A stretch of 64,000 nt of DNA. Origin: Echiichthys vipera. Taxonomy: Eukaryota; Chordata; Actinopteri; Perciformes; Trachinidae. The notes beneath the pieces were generated by a model, which was not told the origin of the DNA, made no database searches, and worked only from the letters and a program-made list of their open reading frames with translations. The position numbers and the translations under genes are program-made. The DNA lies in assembly GCA_963691815.1 (NCBI GenBank), contig OY829662.1, forward strand, positions 23,287,062 to 23,351,061. Direction: 5' to 3'. Shown piece after piece: positions 12,256 to 24,900 of this stretch; position 1 is the first letter of the stretch, and each line of letters begins with the position of its first letter.

Positions 12256-12852
12256 CATTTCCTGTCTGTTCTATATAAAAAAAGGCTTGAAAAACTGCCC
12301 AAAAAAACTATCTTTTAAAAGAAAGAAAGAAAGAAAGCCCATCATGCTTTACGGTGTCATTGATTATATCTATCATCATGCAGTGCAGATCTCTGACTAA
12401 TGAGGGAAATTACCATAATATGTATTCCTCAGTGCACAGAGCTACAGAGACCTTTCCCACCTCAAAGGACAAGATATATGATAATTATGATGATGTCTTC
12501 ATTTTTTAAGGCTTAGATTAATAGAAGAACAGACAGCAGTCTCACTAATGTGCCTACATGTGATACATTTCCTCTTGATGTCCCACTTACAAGTTGTGAG
12601 AGAAATGCTAAAATTATGATTGCAGTATTCATGATTGACATGAATAATTAATAAAGTCTGAGACTCTTAAATCCCAAACTTAGGTGTCTGTTTATCATCC
12701 ATTCCTAAGGGAAACTGAAAGCCACATGAGCGGTTAAGGTTAGTTCATTTAGTTGGCCCATTTCCAGCAACACTGGCAAGGATGGATTGAGTACAGACGA
12801 CAGCGGTGTCCTGCCCGAGGCTACAGCTCCACTGGGTGGTGACACAAGGTAA

Positions 12853-12909
<57 letters not shown>

Positions 12910-15900
12910 TATCAGCCAGTCACACAAAGTCAGCACGTTATCTGCACAGAGCAGACATTAAGTACTGAAAATTAGACTACACATTCCTAAATTCTGATAC
13001 ATGTACTGTTCATGTAAAAAAATAAAGAAAAGTATATAAACAACTAATTACCAGTTGTTGATTATAATTACATATTATAATTAAAATAATTTCCCTTGGG
13101 ATAAATAAAGCTTCTTGAATCTTTATACCATAGTGTTAAGACTGGTCTCATCTCATCTTCAGCCTCTTATCCGGGGTCGGGTCGCGGGGGCAGCAGCTCT
13201 AGCAGGGGACCCCAAACTTCTCTTTCCTGAGCCACATTAACCAGCTCTAACTGGGGGATCCCGAGGCGTTCCCAGGCCAGTGTGGAGATCTAATCTCTCC
13301 ACCTGGTCCTGGGTCTTCCCCGAGGCCTCCTCCTAGCTGGACGTGCCTGGAACACCACCCTAGGGAAGCGCCCAGGGCATCCTTACTAGATGCCCGCACC
13401 ACCTCAACTGGCTCTGGTTCTAATTGTAACAATATTAGCAATTATAGTAATCTTTAAATATCAATAAAATAATATAAGGAATTTATTGATTTTGGGGTGC
13501 ACATTTTGCCATTTTATGTATGTCGAACAGTGGTGGGTCCATTGGCAACCTGGCAACTGTTACTGTAAAGCCCTGCTCTTGGGGTGACAAAAAAATCACT
13601 ATACACAACACTATATCTTTATATAGCAAATATTGTTTGCTGCTATATTTATAATCTGAATATCGAGTTCAGTAATCAGTAACTAAAACATAAAAAACAC
13701 GTTAGGCATACATTTAAGTCAAGAAAATCATATCAAATCTATTGGTAACATGCTTGAATAAACTAAACATCTTGTATCTTCTTAAACTTTTTTCATAATT
13801 TTTTTGTCATAATATCTATTGTGTATATTGTCTGCATAAAAGTGCAACTATTTGACACGTTTCCTGTTTAAAAATCTGATTTGGAGAGTATGGCCCACAC
13901 TCTCCCATATAAAGTGTCTTCTCAATAATTGGAGCTACCGCAGAGTGGAAAAAATGTAGTCATTATAATAATCGTGTAAAATGAAATGAGAAACAGTATG
14001 TCTGTTTTTGGTAGTGTTTGTCTCATCACCGATGTTACTGGCTTCTTTCTCTAAAGAATGATTAACAACAGCAGAAGTAACATGACTTAGGTAGGGTTGA
14101 TTAGGCAGGCTCAGTGTCAGGAGCCCTTTGTTACTGCAAGTATCAGATGACAAGGAAATAACTACCTGTTCCTCTTTGGTGTAGAGCTGAAAGCACTCGT
14201 CCAAGGTGCAGCTGTACTGTTGGACGTTCTGCTGCATCTGATTCCTTACGCTCTCTGCATCCTTCACCACCTCCTCCTGAATGTTACCAAAGAGGCTGCG
14301 GCCCAGGACACAAACACGTGGTTAAATAAAACATGCAGACAGTAGTTTTGGTGTCAGGTAAATGGAGAGAAATGTTTGAGCAAATATGTGGAGTAAATAT
14401 GTAAAAATATTTGAGCAAATTCCTGGAAGAGAAAGCTTGCTGACCAGTCTTTGATCCTGTACTCCCACTCGATGATGAGCTTCACATGTGGAGGTCCTCC
14501 TGAGCAGCACAGCTTCAGAGCTCTAAAAAACACCAAAGTAAAAGGTCATCCACTGCAGAGGAAGTCCATCAACTGCTCTAACATCACCAGTTTTACTTGT
14601 ACCATTCTTTCTGAAATCTGCTACACTTTCCAGCTCTCAAACATTCACAGTAAATGTACCGCACTGACAGCCTTATCAGTTATTAATCATCCGGGTGCAC
14701 CTGTATTGAGGCTTTCTATCCTCTAGGTGTCAGCATTACAGTATTTAATGAAGTAGGAAGGGCAGAAAATCAACAATGTGTGTGAGAGGCAGTAACTGTG
14801 TGGGATTGTATTGTGGATTTAGTTGTGGATGTTTCCAGTAAACAAATGTATTATAAGCTACATTACAATATAAAGGTGTACTGTACCCTTTGTTTTTGTC
14901 ATAGCACTGATAACTAAACACAGTTCCCACAGTGCACAGCTGACAGTACATGGACAACATACTCCATTTTTCCTGGATTCACAATCACATGTCACAGTCT
15001 TCATCTGAACACATTGTTAGAAGTGGTTCAAAGTCGAGAAAATGGATTTTGAGTTAAGGTCAAGAAAGAACTGTTATGCTTGTCAAGAGTAAACCGTTTT
15101 TTTGGTTGCTATTGAGTGCTGCAACATAATTAGGGAAAAGCTCAACTTAAATCTTGCAAGGAGCAGCTCAAACTTACTTTCAAGGAAAATTGCTGATGCA
15201 AAGAGAAATGGTACCATGGCTATTTACACATTGTTTTCACTGAACTGGGATATACAGTATACGTGACACTATTCACTTGACTACTTGAGAACAAAGTATA
15301 CGGCCATGCTAGCAGCTCTGTTATCAGTAAGCAGTCACAGCATTGGTCTGACCTGATATCCTTTTTTTAACATGCTTACAATGGCCGAGTGCATTGTCTC
15401 TCCTTTTGTTTGTGTGAAGTCAATATGATATGGGTCAACATATATTTGGAAAGTAGAAGTAAAATTGTACACGAAAAAAAAACCATGCTCACAATGACAA
15501 TGCTTACATGCTGATGTTTAGCAGGTATAATGTTTATCATGTCCACCGTATTAGTTTATTGTGTGAGCATGCTAATATTTGCTCTTTGCACAAAGTTCGA
15601 CTGAGCCTGATGGGAATGTGGTTTTGCAGCATATTGGTATTGGACAAACTAAACATTTTGACCCGACAGTGGTGCTAGAGGAAAATTTAGGAATCACACA
15701 ACTCCAATGTGTTGGAATTTAAACAATTCTGTCACAAGTGTGGGCCAAAATTCCCCCACAGCGATGTGAAAGACTCATTGCCAGTTATCACAAACGCTTG
15801 ATTGCTGTTGTTTCTGCCAAAGTTGGCACAACCAAGGTTTGGTGGACAATTACTTTTTCACATAGAGCCAGGTTGGGTTGGATAGCTTTTTTCTCCTTAA

Positions 15901-18900
15901 TAAATGAAATCATCATATAAAACTGCATTTTCTATTTACTCAGGTCATCTTTATCATAACTGTCTATATCAGGCAGAGGCTGATAGGAGTGAGCATAGTA
16001 GATTAATACAATTGTACATTCCTGAACTATTCAATGTGGTTGGCTTGAGGACAGAGTCTATTTCAGAATCATTACAGTTCAATCACAATCATTAAATTAG
16101 TTCCTAGCATACTGTGTGCTGCACATCTGTGTTTCAAAAGATCTCAGAAGTGTCTGCTCCCATCAGCACCGTTCAGTGGATGAATGAACTGTTCTTAACA
16201 TTGACACAAATGAAAGCCCTGTCAAGATGTTGCCAAAATGCCCCTTTGAAACAGCAATCCACTTCTGCAGGTAAGAGCTTCAGATCTATACTTGGGGAAA
16301 CATGTCGATAACATGTCGGCCCATTTCGTAGTCAATGCTGTAACATAAGGTCTAGTGATACGCATTAAAAGATAAAAGATTAAGCGCTGTTTCAGAACAT
16401 CTGTATAGACAGTGCCAATCATCGAAACGTGCTGGGAATAACAACTTTACCCGTCTTATTATTGTGTGCCGTGTGTTTTTATGTCAGAATGTCTTCAGTA
16501 ACTTGCTGCCTGCCTGTAGTTGTAGCCTCTCTCAAGAAACACTTTATTAGATTAGAGCTGATTTAAATTGCATTAAAATTGATTACATTAGATGGAATTT
16601 GAATGAGCCAGTGGGAACATTGGGTCATTTCAGCGGTGAAAGTCTTGAACATAATGCCAGTAATTCTACAACAAAAGAACACATTTAGAATAATCGAATA
16701 ATCCTCTAGTCTAATAATAGGAGAATGAAGTGTCCGGACAGCCAGTCAGCTCCAATCATATCAGTCACTCTGGAATGCGGGCTTATAGGTTTTGCACCTG
16801 CATGAATATAAATGATTTGACCTTGTGAAACATGGAGGATATACTGTATATCTTGTGTAGAAAAACTAAAAACGTGTCCAAATATTCCTTTCAGGCACAC
16901 TTACTTCAAAAGATACAAGACCTTTTATACAGTCTCTACAAGAACAAAAGCCAAAAAAAGTTAGGAAAAGTCAATTAAATATAGTATATATGTATGTTGA
17001 GCGCTATTGAAAAACCAATGAACACATCCAGAACAGCAAGACTATTCTAAATGTGTTTGGAAACCATGCTCATGCTGATCAACTCGATGCGTTGTGTATT
17101 TCTGACAGCCTCACCTGTCGACGGCAGGGTGGTAGAGCGGCCGCCCATCCTGAGGAGACAGGTAGCTGTAAAAGGCTGATCCCCCCACCACACGGATGTT
17201 GAATAGCACTCTGGTGTTCTGAAAGAGGTGCACAACAAAAACACTGTAAAGCCGTGAACGTAACATCAGGGCATATCTATGCATTTCACAACTTTCAGGA
17301 CTTTATTTCTCCCACATGAAGCCTCATAAATATCCTCCCCTCAAACTAAACAACACTGGTGTAGTGTGTCCCTCAGGAGGAACTGTAATAAGTTTGACCC
17401 CCTGACTTTTTTAATCTAGTGCCATCATTAGGTCAAAACTCTTAATTTGTTTGATTTATGACCTAATATCCTAAAAAACTCATCACATTCCCATCAGCCA
17501 CAGCTGCACTTTGTGTTTAGTGCTGTTGAGCAAGTGTTAGCATGTTAAAGTGATGGGGATTGAAGTGGGGTTATAGTCTATGAGGTACGTATCAACAGTC
17601 AGTGTATTACCTACAGCGGAGGGTGGTTGGCACATCCCCAGTTTGTGTTATTGTGTGACTTAAGTGTTATAAAGGCTAAGGAACTGCCAAACGAACAAAT
17701 AAACAAACTAATCGAGACAGCGATAGACCAGCAACTCCTGTGTTCTGCAAGATAACGTTTTTGTCAAGGGAGAGCAGATAACAGTATCAGTTCCTTCGTG
17801 TAAGGTAAGACTGTGAAAATATTCTAAACATAAGGTACACCTAATATGATGATGTTTTTTTAAGCAAAGGGCCCTGGCCTGGACCTGAACCCCTGGCTAA
17901 GAACTCAGCCTTGACAGTACATGCTCTACCTGGTGAGCTACTGGGACACCCGGGGGGGGCTTTCGTTAGGTTGCTAAAATACCTCCTCCCTCCCACACAG
18001 AACGTTGTCTACTGTAGGTAACACACTGAATATGGATAAGCACCTCATATAAGCACACTTCAAAATATCTGAACTATCCCTTTGATGTGCTAGGATGTAG
18101 AACACGGTAATCATTATACCTGCTTTACATGTTAACATCGTCATTATGAGCATGTTAGCATGCTGATGTTAGCATTTAGCTCAAAGCACCGCTGTGCCTA
18201 CTGTACGTACAGCCTCACAGAGCCTCCAGCGTGACTGCAGGCTCTTAGAGTAAGTCTTTTTGAGGTCTAAGATGAGCGCAGCCACCACACTCTGATTCAC
18301 CACAAGTACTGAGGAAACGTGGCTGCTTGCAGTTTTGTGATATCATACATCCATCATGGTTTTACATATAACTACGATGAGATGGGTTCATGATGGCAAA
18401 GTGAGAACACATAGCTCAGGATTTCAAAGAAGCAGCAGCAACATTTCTCGTGACGTTACAGTGATCAGTCAAAACGATTGCTCACTGTGGAGACTTCAGA
18501 ACATAAAAAAGTGGGTGGGAATGTTTTATGAGGCCAATATGTGTACGCAAAAGAAGACTGATTACCAACTTTCATATGGTTTTTGTAAGTACTGACATGT
18601 CCCTCTTGATGAAAGCAGATCATTTCCAGTTTTTATAGACAGAAATTATTTCTCATTCATTCTATATCTCAAAAGATACATCCTCTGTCTACTACCTGGC
18701 ACGTCCTATAGGGTGTTTACAGTCAACACTTGACCGTTTTGGTGTCAGTGATTTGTGACTGGCACATGCTATTTGGAGTCTTGTTTGTCCAACTGCTCTT
18801 GGACAGCTCTTCCAAACAATTTTTAAAATGCTGAATTTGGAGTGAGTTTATATAATCTGACATACTTTGACTCTTAACTTTATTTAACAAGTCTGCTGTG

Positions 18901-21900
18901 AACAATGTTAAACAGCCCACTCGTGCTAAAGCAACACAAAGTCAGAGGAGAACAAAGTGGGTCATCATGAAATATAGGCCGAGACCTGCACCTGACATTT
19001 TGAGCTCACAGCAGTTGAGCATGAATCAACATGGAGCACTTCAACATGGAGCGCAGTTTTTAAGCGCAGTTTGCATTCCAAGTATTATTTTACAGAAGGA
19101 AAAATATTAATAAACCCATAGATAACAGACTACTCATGTCATATCACTCTCCGTTGGATCGGAGGGATTGGAAAGTTTATAAGAAACAAAGAAAGAACAA
19201 TATGATACCAATATGTTTTGTTCTATCTTGAAGCCTGCTCATATTACTCTGAGATCTGCTTAGATTGGAAGTGCTTTAGGAGTGACGGGGCGCTTTGCAA
19301 AAATGAAATTGATTTTGTCTTGTTCCAGTGAAATCTAGTATGTAGCTGCTGGCTGAGCTCAAACACAAACACCCACTCTGAGTCAAGCTCAATCCAGCAG
19401 GATCTGTCTGATGACAAGGAGCAGACCAAAGAAGACAGCTCAGTCCTGAAAAATATTGATACACAGAATACATGAACCCACTGGAATGCATAACCCGTAG
19501 GGGAAGTTACACAATGCTTCTGAATGGTTGGGCCTTAAGTAGCAACACTCTCGTTGACTTCTGTTAAAAGAAAAAACAAGAGAAGTCAACTCCTGACGCA
19601 CAAAGCGTTCTTTACTGTCCAAATCTGCTCATATTCATGTGCTGAATGATGAATGCTACTTGTTTATTAGCATATGCTAACGCCTCCTAAACCTTATATA
19701 AGGGTAAGTGTTGTGCCGTGTGAAGATGAAGGCCAAAGGGATGACCCTCTCAGCCATCAGAGAGAGGGTGGGCGTTCACAGTCTGTGATCTCAAGAATAC
19801 TGAAACTTTACAAGGACACAGATTAATTTAAGTCCATCAAAAAGGCCGGTCGTTTAATGAGTGCTCGGAACGCACTCATTAAATGTTCTTACCTCAGAGA
19901 AAATATAAAAAAACAGGGATGATTCCCAGAAACTAAAGGGTACTAACAAAATGAGAGAAAATTGTGGATATAAGCGAAAATAAGATAAAAATGATCCATA
20001 CATTGCTTCTAGCATGAGACCCACTGTCTCATATATGCAATATACAGAAGGCTACTATATATACAGTTCAAGTATCACAAGTGCCAGGCAGCTTCTGAGA
20101 TAATGCAGCAGTTAATACTCACATACTTGATGTAGTAACAAATAAGATTTTCTTTCTCTCACACACATGCAGAGCCATGAATAATCTTCTCTTCAGTGTT
20201 TTAGCACCATGTGTTTATGGACACTGCAGGTATCAAACTTCCCTGTGGTTCATAGGTGTTTTCCAAAGAATTCATCGACTTTTCTGCCTGTTCAAACTGC
20301 TGCATAAAAAACTGGAATGCTAGGTGACAAGCGTAAACCCAAAATAACTTTTCTTTTCATTACAGATCTGCTTGGGCTTAGTGTGAGTTCCAGTGCCAGG
20401 CTTGTGTGTACATGTGAAGACCACCCAAAGAGCCCAAGAACTTCTCAGGAATAGTTTTTTCCCCCCTAAACATTGCTTCAAAAACCAGGGGACAATTCCT
20501 TTAATATGTCACAACCATTCTTTCAACTAAGCTAGACCAGTAAGTGACAAAACCTGCCTACTTATTCATACTATTGACTGCTTTCATCATACAAAGTGTT
20601 TCACTCTGCCTTTATCAGAGCACTGAGATCGGGGTTTCTGGTTCAAATTACAGTTCTGTCTTGCTTTGGGCCGCAGCCAGGCTGCTAGCAATATGAACAG
20701 AGTTAAGCTGACTTGTTTGATCTACTTCATATGAAAATCAACAGATATGTTATCACCGTCCTGTCCTGTCTTGTTGGTAACATAAGCTCAGAGGAAAACA
20801 GAAAGTTGTCTCTATCTGGTTATCTCTGCGAAAGCAGCACCAAAAATACCACTTAAGAACGGTAGGGGCTGTTGGCCCTTTAAGAATGATACTGTAAAGA
20901 GTTGGTTTTCCCTCTCTTAAAGTCCAAAATGCAAGAAATAAAGTGTACGACTAGATTAAACATGGTGCCTGTGACTTATCTGCTCTAATGTAAACAGAAA
21001 ACATTTGCATGTCAGACTAGGGGTCATCCCTATGTTCCCCGGTCGCATAAGCCTCTGTCTTTGCGGATTTAACTCAGCAGTTGTTAGGTCTAGAGGTCAT
21101 GGTTAGGGTGAGGGCCAGGTTAAGGGGGGAGTGTTGGGGTCTACATAGGCCTATTTGCCGGGGAATTCAGCACTGAAAAAAATAACAGACCGAGAAACAT
21201 AGGACCCTTTCTGTGATAGCGGGGAACATCGGACCCATTTTCCCTGGTCACAAACAAAGTGTGGAAGATAGGACCTGGGGAACATAGGGCCCTTTCTGTG
21301 ATAGCGGGGAACATCAGACCCATTTTCCCTGGTCACAAACAAAGTGTGGAAGATAGGACCTGGGGAACATAGGACCCTTTCTGTGATAGCGGGGAACATC
21401 AGACCCATTTTCCCTGGTCACAAACAAAGTGTGGAACATAGGACCCGGGGAACATAGGACTCGGGGAACATAGGTACGCTCCCTCTGACTAACGAGCTTA
21501 CTACCTACTTGAAAGGTCAATTGTTATGGTTTAGATAAAATCCCTTTGTATGGTAAAATATTGTGCTCTGTGTGTAAGTATGCATGTCTCTGTGAACATG
21601 TCACCCAGTGGAGGAGGATGAATAGGAATATGTGAGACACCAGAAACAAGGTTGTAAACACATTTGTATGTGTCTGAGAAAGAGAGTAAGTGTTAGTAAG
21701 GAACAAAATGAACAAATGAGCATCTGAGATCTGTTCAGGCTCTGAGCAGTGTCACCCCTGTCAGCGTGACTGCTGAGAAGAGGAGGGGAAAACCTGTGAA
21801 AATTCATCTCAGCATCCTTTCGGAGGAGGGCACAAGCGTGAGGGCTCCACGGACGCTGGTGGAGACTCCAAAGTCTGCAATGTTTCCCCATGAGAAAATC

Positions 21901-24900
21901 TGGGTCTTCATTTCGACCAATCACTTTTTGTGTTCAGTGAAGATTGTTTGTGACAACACATGCAAAGAGCACAGAGTTTCATTATGTTGTGAGTTTGGGC
22001 ATTGTGTGTGTGTATAGAATTCACCTTAGTGTAAGTAACATTCACGACTGTGTATCATTTATCGGAAAAACGTTGTTTTTTTTAAAACCAGCCCTGGTCC
22101 AGTGCAATGTGGTGAGAACATTTTGACTATCTTTCAATAAGTTACACAGAGCTTTGATATCATAGCCGGGGGGCATGGTCAGTAAATTCAAGTAAAATAC
22201 AGCCTTTACTTATTTAAACAAATGTATGTGTGTGTTTGTGTGTGTGTTTCAAAACGTCTCCATTTTAGACTCGAGAACGGTGGAGTAGTGTGGACACGTA
22301 GCCAAAGAAACAGGTTTTTAAATGAAAACGTAGTAAGTACTGCCTAAGTACTGTAGTACACTCTGTGAACTTGAGTGAGCATCAAGCCAGCCCCTGCTAC
22401 AATTAAGATGTCAAGAGATGTCAGCAGCAGGAGAAATGGCTGTCAGAGAGGCCGTGCCTTTTGTGTTTGAATGGCATCTTTGCTGAAGCAAAAATTAGAC
22501 AGAAGCGGAAACATCCACTTGTGAAAGTAATTCATTACAAAACTACAGATTCTATTGAGATGAAAGATTTAGAGCAAACATCTGCTCAGAGCATTGCTCC
22601 TTTCTTGGCAGAGGTAGGCTCCAGCAAACGGATTATACTGTACGAGCCTGGTTTTAATTAAATGGCTGACAGCATGGGGCACAAAGGGGACTACAGATCT
22701 TCAGCAGAGAAACTGAACTGAACTGAAGATTTTGCACCTGACTCTTCTCTTTCAAGAGCACTGCGTAATAAGCAGCAAGCTGGTCAACAGTTTCCTTGTA
22801 CAACCCATGCTCTACATGGCTCTTTACTGCAGCTGGGTGTCAGCTGGCTGCAGACAGACTGGCTGGAAATCGGTTTGGCTACATGACCAACAGCACACCA
22901 TCACATGCTGAAACCCAGGCGCGCTTACAGTACAAACAAGTGAATGTGTAGCAGCAAGCAAGAGAATGGACCCTTTAGCCTGAGTAAAGTAAATAACTGA
23001 TTTGAAAGTGACATACAGCAGGGGTGCATCTAAGCAAGCTGTGCTGTTTGCTTTTCTATAATTACCCAGTGGCAGGGTACACAAGACAACCATGCTTGTT
23101 TTTAGCCGTGCGTGGAAAGATGAACGACTCAACCTCTGATCCAATCCAGTCTCATTAGCACACACATCGCCCTACAGCCTGTCACAGCAATATGTATGCA
23201 AATGTATTATGATATACATTGTGAGAAATTAGTGCAGTACCATAGATATATAAATACATTAAAAGGGCCAATCTTTAATTGTTGACTATATAAATTAAAG
23301 GTTAATTAATATACTGTATATGATGGAAAAATCTGACAAACGATGGAAAATTAGTATTTTGTGTGTTAATCAAATTTCATTATTAAAAAAATGCCAAAGC
23401 CCTTACTCCTGTATGACATTGCGTGATTAACGGGTTAGCCAGCTAACTTTGGGCTTAACAAAAGCTTTCCAGCCTCATGTAAAAACTGCATTTTCATTTG
23501 CATAATTGTAATCATTTCTTTCATTCCTGACATTAATGGTTGGTTCATTGTAAAAACTCATTTTCATTAATGCAGTTCAGGGGAATGAAATATGAATTTG
23601 TGCATTTAGTCATTTTAGACACAATGAAAAAAATGTGTAGTCACTGTGTCTATCTGTCAAAGTATAAAGTGTACATGATGATAATCATTAGTCAGTAAAT
23701 AAACCATGCTATATTTTGGTGGTTGGTTGACCCATTTGATTGCATTGGGAACACTGATTGTACCCTTAATTACATAAAAAGGAGTTGCATACTTTTCCGA
23801 ATAGTGTTAAAGACCGACTCCATTTGCGGTTCTTTTCCGGGTTCTTTGAATGAACTCTTAAAAAAAGCAGTTATGTAGATTACCACTGTAAGCTAATGAT
23901 TAGGATGAACAATGTGAATGCTAGCACTAGCTGAGTCAGCGTTAGCTGTGCTTAGTTTGGAAATAAAGGCACAGAAGCAATGTAACATCACTGCTGTGGA
24001 CGCCATTTGTTAGGCAGTGGTAACAGAGTCACTGAATTGTTTTTTAAAGAGCGCTGTCCAAAAATCTCTCCATTTATTTATACACAAAACTAGAAACAAA
24101 TGGTCAGGATGATGGGACAGAGCAGCCATATGTGTGTCTCTGTCTCTCTTGGACTGTAGATGTCCCTCTGTGAGACAGTCAGTGAGTGAGTGTCCCAAAG
24201 CAGTTAACCTGCCTCTGGTGTGGTGTGCCAGTGGGTGCAGCAAGAGAAAACCTTTTTCTTTTCTGCCTCCAGCTGCCACTTTAAGCTCTCCCACCTGTAC
24301 TGCACACTGCCATTGTGTGGGCATGCTTTCCTCTGTCCAGAGCCACTAAACCTGTCTTGGAACAGGTGTGGAAGCCAGCACGGCTGGAGGGAACCGTGTC
24401 CCCTCTCTGCCCCCAGCTGGTGCTAAAGACAAGCCCGCCCACACGACACGGCTATTAAATATACTTTTTACAAGCATCATAGAACATTTTTATTGACCTA
24501 TTACACAAGGCCTGCACAACAACTTCCAGGACTTTTCTGGCTGTGATGCAGTAAATATTATTATGATTATTATTATTAATAATAATCATAATAATAATAA
24601 TAATAATAATTCCCACACTCTTACTGGCAGTTGCAGAATGTGTTTGAGATGTGTTTCATATCAACTTGAGGGAGTTCGTATGAGTCAGAGAATACCTACC
24701 AGCTCCAACGCACCCTCCATCCACAGTTTGTCAGCTGTGTGTCTGCCTGGCGCACTCACGCCCACAGCAGAGAAGTATGGAGCAAAACGGAGTATTCCAT
24801 TTAGACACACAGCTGTGCTTAAGCTCTCCAATAAAAGATGTGTGTGGCCCGTTGCCCCTGTGAGTTGTATTTCATGTTGAATTATGATCTTTGTAATAAT

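Larger units (their letters stand above)
9756..14165 (-). other. usp43 intron i/j
   Basis: This 4.4-kb intron contains a diverged repeat at 10289-10500, repeat-family fragments near 11522 and 11925, a SINE (12093-12337), a (CAG)17 tract and LINE-derived sequence at 13095-13425. The stretches 9790-10280, 10500-11500 and 13430-14160 hold nothing I can identify. Confidence 0.85.

Noticed and set aside
12745..12936. Poly-Leu open frame across the CAG tract
   Set aside because: It is produced by the (CAG)17 repeat read in reverse. It has no splice context, no conserved flanks, and lies in an intron.
17861..17955. Functional tRNA gene on the minus strand
   Set aside because: The boxes are tRNA-like, but the cloverleaf is incomplete and the flank matches a SINE.
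21141..21520. Overlapping frames repeating GLMFPAITER-like text, and a possible CRISPR-like array
   Set aside because: Head-to-tail 85-bp minisatellite units without spacers. It is neither a protein nor a CRISPR array.
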